NCBI GenBank assembly: GCA_016215085.1 | Contig: JACRMD010000189.1 | Location: 1-8,141, forward strand | DNA length: 8,141 nucleotides | Direction of reading: 5' to 3' | DNA from: Solirubrobacterales bacterium | GTDB lineage: Bacteria; Actinomycetota; Thermoleophilia; Solirubrobacterales; Solirubrobacteraceae | Part shown: one piece after another, positions 5,827 through 8,141 of the stretch | How positions within the stretch are numbered: the first letter of the stretch is position 1 | How the letters are laid out: every line of letters starts with the position of its first letter | Notes under the pieces: model-generated | Told to the model about the DNA's origin: nothing | Seen by the model: only the letters and a program-made list of their open reading frames with translations | Database searches by the model: none | Translations under genes and position numbers: made by a program

Positions 5827-5847
5827 CGAGCCGGCTGACCCGGCTCG
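5827..5847. terminator. Hairpin between convergent genes, possible bidirectional terminator
   Basis: CGAGCCGG (5827-5834), loop CTGAC, CCGGCTCG (5840-5847) is a perfect 8-bp stem starting 8 nt after the EAL-HDOD copy 2 stop and 49 nt beyond the hydrolase stop on the other strand. A second small hairpin, CCGGC-GAC-GCCGG, is at 5868-5880. Neither has a U-tract on either strand, so efficiency as an intrinsic terminator is uncertain; location between convergent gene ends is the main support. Confidence 0.4.
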
Positions 5848-5895
5848 ACGCCCCGAGGTCGTACCGGCCGGCGACGCCGGGCCCCCAGGTCGTCT

Positions 5896-6819
5896 CTAGC
5901 CGAGGGCGGCGCGGGCGCGCTCGCCCAGCCAGCCCAGCAGCTCGCCCGCGCGGTCCACGACGCCGCCCCAGCGGATGAAGCCGTGGGCCATGTCGTCGTA
6001 GACGGCGACCTCGACCGGCACGCCGGCCGCGCGCAGCGCCTCCGCGTAGCGCAGGCCGTCGTCGCGCAGCGGGTCCATGCCCGCGACGGCGATGGCCGTG
6101 GGCGGAAGCCCGGCGAGGTCGGTGGCCCGCAGCGGCGAGGCGGCGTCGGCGTGACCGTCCTCCCCCAGCCAGCCCGACCAGCAGCGCTCCATGTCGGCCG
6201 CGGTGACCATCGGCCCGTCGGCGAACTCGCGGTACGAGGGCGTGTCCATCGCGGCGTCGGTGGCGGGGTAGACGAGCAGCTGCGCGCGCACCGGGGGCAG
6301 GCCGTCGCCGCGCGCGTGCTGGGCGGCGAGCGCGGCGAGCGTGCCGCCGGCGCTGTCGCCGCCGAGCGCCACGCGCGCCGGGTCGACGTCGAGCTGCCGC
6401 GCGCCCGCGTCGCGGATCCACGCGGCGGCGCCGTCGGCGTCCTGCACCGCGGCGGGGTACGGGCACTCGGGCGCCAGCCGGTAGTCGACGCTGACGACGG
6501 CGTGGCCGGCGGCGTTGGCCAGCGCGCGCGTGACGCGGTCGTGCGTCTCGATGTCGCCGACGTACCAGCCGCCGCCGTGGAAGTAGAGGATCGCGCCGTC
6601 GCCGGTGGCGACCTGCGGCCGGTAGACCCGCGCGGGGACGCGGCCGCCGTCGGCGCGCGGGATCACGACGTCGTCGACCGCGGCGACCGGCTCGATCGCG
6701 CCCCCGAGCTCGACGGCCGTCTGCAGGTAGCCGGCGCGGTCGGCGGCGAGGTCGGGCGGGTCGCCCTCGCCCGCAGCGCTCTGGAGCAGCGCCTGCACCT
6801 GCGGGTGCAGGCCGTCCAT
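5896..6819 (-). CDS. Alpha/beta hydrolase, HSL (family IV) esterase/lipase
   Basis: 307 aa, typical length for hormone-sensitive-lipase-type bacterial carboxylesterases, which hydrolyse short acyl esters. Seen: oxyanion-hole motif HGGGW (81-85), SVDYRLAPECPYPAA (110-124), nucleophile elbow GDSAGG with Ser156 (154-159), acid residue D249 in AGMDPLRDDG and His279 in MAHGF, completing a Ser-Asp-His triad. A cap-like helical N-terminus (about 1-45) precedes the core. No signal peptide, so a cytosolic enzyme is likely; the substrate cannot be read from the sequence. The ATG at 6819 shares one base with the dxs stop (TGATG), and no strong SD is visible, so translation is probably coupled to dxs. 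Whether the product acts on an isoprenoid-related ester is unknown; this pairing may only reflect a shared transcript. All key residues are intact. Confidence 0.93.
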   Translation of the reverse strand: MDGLHPQVQALLQSAAGEGDPPDLAADRAGYLQTAVELGGAIEPVAAVDDVVIPRADGGRVPARVYRPQVATGDGAILYFHGGGWYVGDIETHDRVTRALANAAGHAVVSVDYRLAPECPYPAAVQDADGAAAWIRDAGARQLDVDPARVALGGDSAGGTLAALAAQHARGDGLPPVRAQLLVYPATDAAMDTPSYREFADGPMVTAADMERCWSGWLGEDGHADAASPLRATDLAGLPPTAIAVAGMDPLRDDGLRYAEALRAAGVPVEVAVYDDMAHGFIRWGGVVDRAGELLGWLGERARAALG

Positions 6820-8141
6820 CAGGCGCTCAGGACGCCGCCGCGCGCGCCGACCGCCGCCTCGATGCGGCGGGCGATGTCGCGGCCGGTGAAGCCGACCTCG
6901 GCGTGCAGCAGCGCCGGCTTGCCGTGCGTGACGTAGCGGTCGGGCAGGCCGACGCGCAGGATCCGCGGGAGCTCGACGGCGCGGTCGTTGAGCTCCTCCC
7001 AGATGGCGGAGCCGAAGCCACCCGCCAGCACGCCCTCCTCGACCGAGACGAGCAGGTCGTGGTCGTGGGCCAGCCGGGTGAGCAGCTCGACGTCCAGCGG
7101 CTTGGCGAAGCGCGCGTCGGCGACCGTGACCTCCAGCCCGCCCTCGGCGAGCAGGTCCGCGGCCTCCAGCGCCTTCTGCACGCCGCTGCCGTAGCCGACG
7201 ATCGCCACCTTCTCGCCCTCGCGCAGCACCTCGCCGGTGCCGACCTCGATCGGCGTGACGTCCGCGGGGTCCAGCAGCGGCACGCCCATCGCCTCGCCGC
7301 GCGGGTAGCGCAGGCCGAACGGGCCGTCGTTGACCAGCGCGGTGCGCAGCATCCGCTGCAGCATCCGCTCGTCGCGCGGCGCGGCCAGGACGATGTTGGG
7401 CAGGCAGCGCAGGTAGGCGATGTCGAAGGCGCCGTGGTGCGTCGGGCCGTCGTCGCCGACCAGGCCGGCGCGGTCCATCGCGAACACGACGTCGAGGTTC
7501 TGCAGGCAGACGTCGTGGACGATCTGGTCGAACGCGCGCTGCAGGAAGGTCGAGTAGATCGCGCAGACCGGCTTGGCGCCCTCGAGCGCGAGGCCGGAGG
7601 CGAAGAGGACCGCCTGCTGCTCGGCGATGCCGACGTCGAAGTAGTGCTCGGGCTCGGCCTTCTGCAGGAGGTTGAGCCCGGTGCCGGAGTTCATCGCGGC
7701 GGTGATGCCGACGACGCGGCGGTCGCGGCGGACCTCCTCGATCATCGCCTGGCCGAAGACCTGCGTGTACTGCGGCGGGCCGGCGGGCTTCTTGGCGCCC
7801 TTGGAGACGGCGGGCGCGCGGTTGGCGATCGACTTGGGCTTGGCGGCGTGCCAGGTCTCCATGCCCTCCAGGCCGCCCTCCTCCGCGGGGGCGAAGCCCT
7901 TGCCCTTGACCGTGGCGATGTGGACGACGACGGGCCGCTGGGCCTCGAGCGCCTGGCGCAGCGCGCTGCGCAGCTCGCGGACGTCGTGGCCGTCGACGAC
8001 GCCCACGTAGGCCCAGTCGAGCTCCTCCCAGAAGAGCCCGGGCGCCCAGAAGGACTTGATCGACTCCTTCAGCGGCGGCCCCAGGCGCTCGAGGCGGTCG
8101 CCGATGCCGGCGGGCAGCTCGGTCAGCCGGTGCTCGACGCC
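6819..8141 (-). CDS. dxs: 1-deoxy-D-xylulose-5-phosphate synthase, partial (N-terminus off the window)
   Basis: Thiamine-diphosphate enzyme condensing pyruvate and glyceraldehyde-3-phosphate to DXP, the entry to the MEP isoprenoid pathway (DXP also feeds thiamine and pyridoxal synthesis in many bacteria). The 440 C-terminal residues are present in frame from the right edge; about 180-200 N-terminal residues, with the GDG-type ThDP-binding motif, lie outside. Seen: ELDWAYVGVVDGHDV (family Y-G-P/x-x-DGH block, about residues 40-54 here), VVHIATVKGKGFAPAEE, then the pyrimidine-binding domain with DVGIAEQQAV (catalytic Glu at 7620-7622), STFLQRAFDQIVHD, DRAGLVGDDGPTHHGAFD and RYPRGEA, and the C-terminal transketolase domain. 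The usual AEQHA reads AEQQA. A GTG at 8006 is internal, since conserved dxs sequence continues upstream of it. Overlaps the hydrolase start by one base. Confidence 0.96.
   Translation of the reverse strand, partial: GVEHRLTELPAGIGDRLERLGPPLKESIKSFWAPGLFWEELDWAYVGVVDGHDVRELRSALRQALEAQRPVVVHIATVKGKGFAPAEEGGLEGMETWHAAKPKSIANRAPAVSKGAKKPAGPPQYTQVFGQAMIEEVRRDRRVVGITAAMNSGTGLNLLQKAEPEHYFDVGIAEQQAVLFASGLALEGAKPVCAIYSTFLQRAFDQIVHDVCLQNLDVVFAMDRAGLVGDDGPTHHGAFDIAYLRCLPNIVLAAPRDERMLQRMLRTALVNDGPFGLRYPRGEAMGVPLLDPADVTPIEVGTGEVLREGEKVAIVGYGSGVQKALEAADLLAEGGLEVTVADARFAKPLDVELLTRLAHDHDLLVSVEEGVLAGGFGSAIWEELNDRAVELPRILRVGLPDRYVTHGKPALLHAEVGFTGRDIARRIEAAVGARGGVLSA

Noticed and set aside
6819..8006. dxs starting at the internal GTG at 8006
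   Set aside because: Conserved DXS sequence continues in frame upstream to the window edge, so the gene is cut by the window.

Overview
The window is very GC-rich (by eye well above 65%), with strong G/C preference at third codon positions and GTG or weak-SD starts. Gene content (an actinobacterial-type tlyA-nadK pair, a DUF2294/MpsC-like protein, tandem EAL-HDOD proteins, a dxs with an adjoining esterase) suggests a high-GC actinobacterium, possibly Thermoleophilia/Solirubrobacterales. That taxonomic placement is inference; no marker gene in the window fixes it.

Layout. Bases 1-411 hold no gene I can call. They contain two strong hairpins (3-48 and 103-134) and an open minus-strand frame running off the left edge. 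Bases 412-2454 (minus strand) form a tight unit transcribed DUF2294/MpsC-like -> tlyA -> nadK, with 22 nt between the first two genes and a GTGA overlap between the last two. A 280-nt divergent intergenic region (2455-2734) follows. Just upstream of the next gene it carries a perfect TGTGA-N6-TCACA palindrome (CRP/GlxR-type) and a GAAC-N4-GTTC palindrome (SOS-box-like). A small four-helix membrane protein (2735-3109, plus strand) is followed by a structured stretch ending in a strong intrinsic terminator (3196-3236). Two tandem paralogous EAL-HDOD proteins (3321-4553 and 4593-5819) lie downstream, 39 nt apart. They meet, tail to tail, a minus-strand pair: the 3' two-thirds of dxs (from the right edge to 6819) and an HSL-family alpha/beta hydrolase (5896-6819), which share a TGATG stop/start.

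How the genes fit together. nadK (NADP supply), tlyA (rRNA 2'-O-methylation) and dxs (first step of the MEP isoprenoid pathway) are housekeeping. The EAL-HDOD pair are probable c-di-GMP-related signalling or scaffold proteins, and they have diverged. The second keeps every residue of the usual EAL metal/catalytic set that I can align. The first has lost the second Asp of DDF and the general-base Glu. This asymmetric pair and the palindromic operators before the small membrane gene are the most interesting points. I see no mobile element, CRISPR array, tRNA or rRNA, and no clear candidate for a wholly new multi-gene system.
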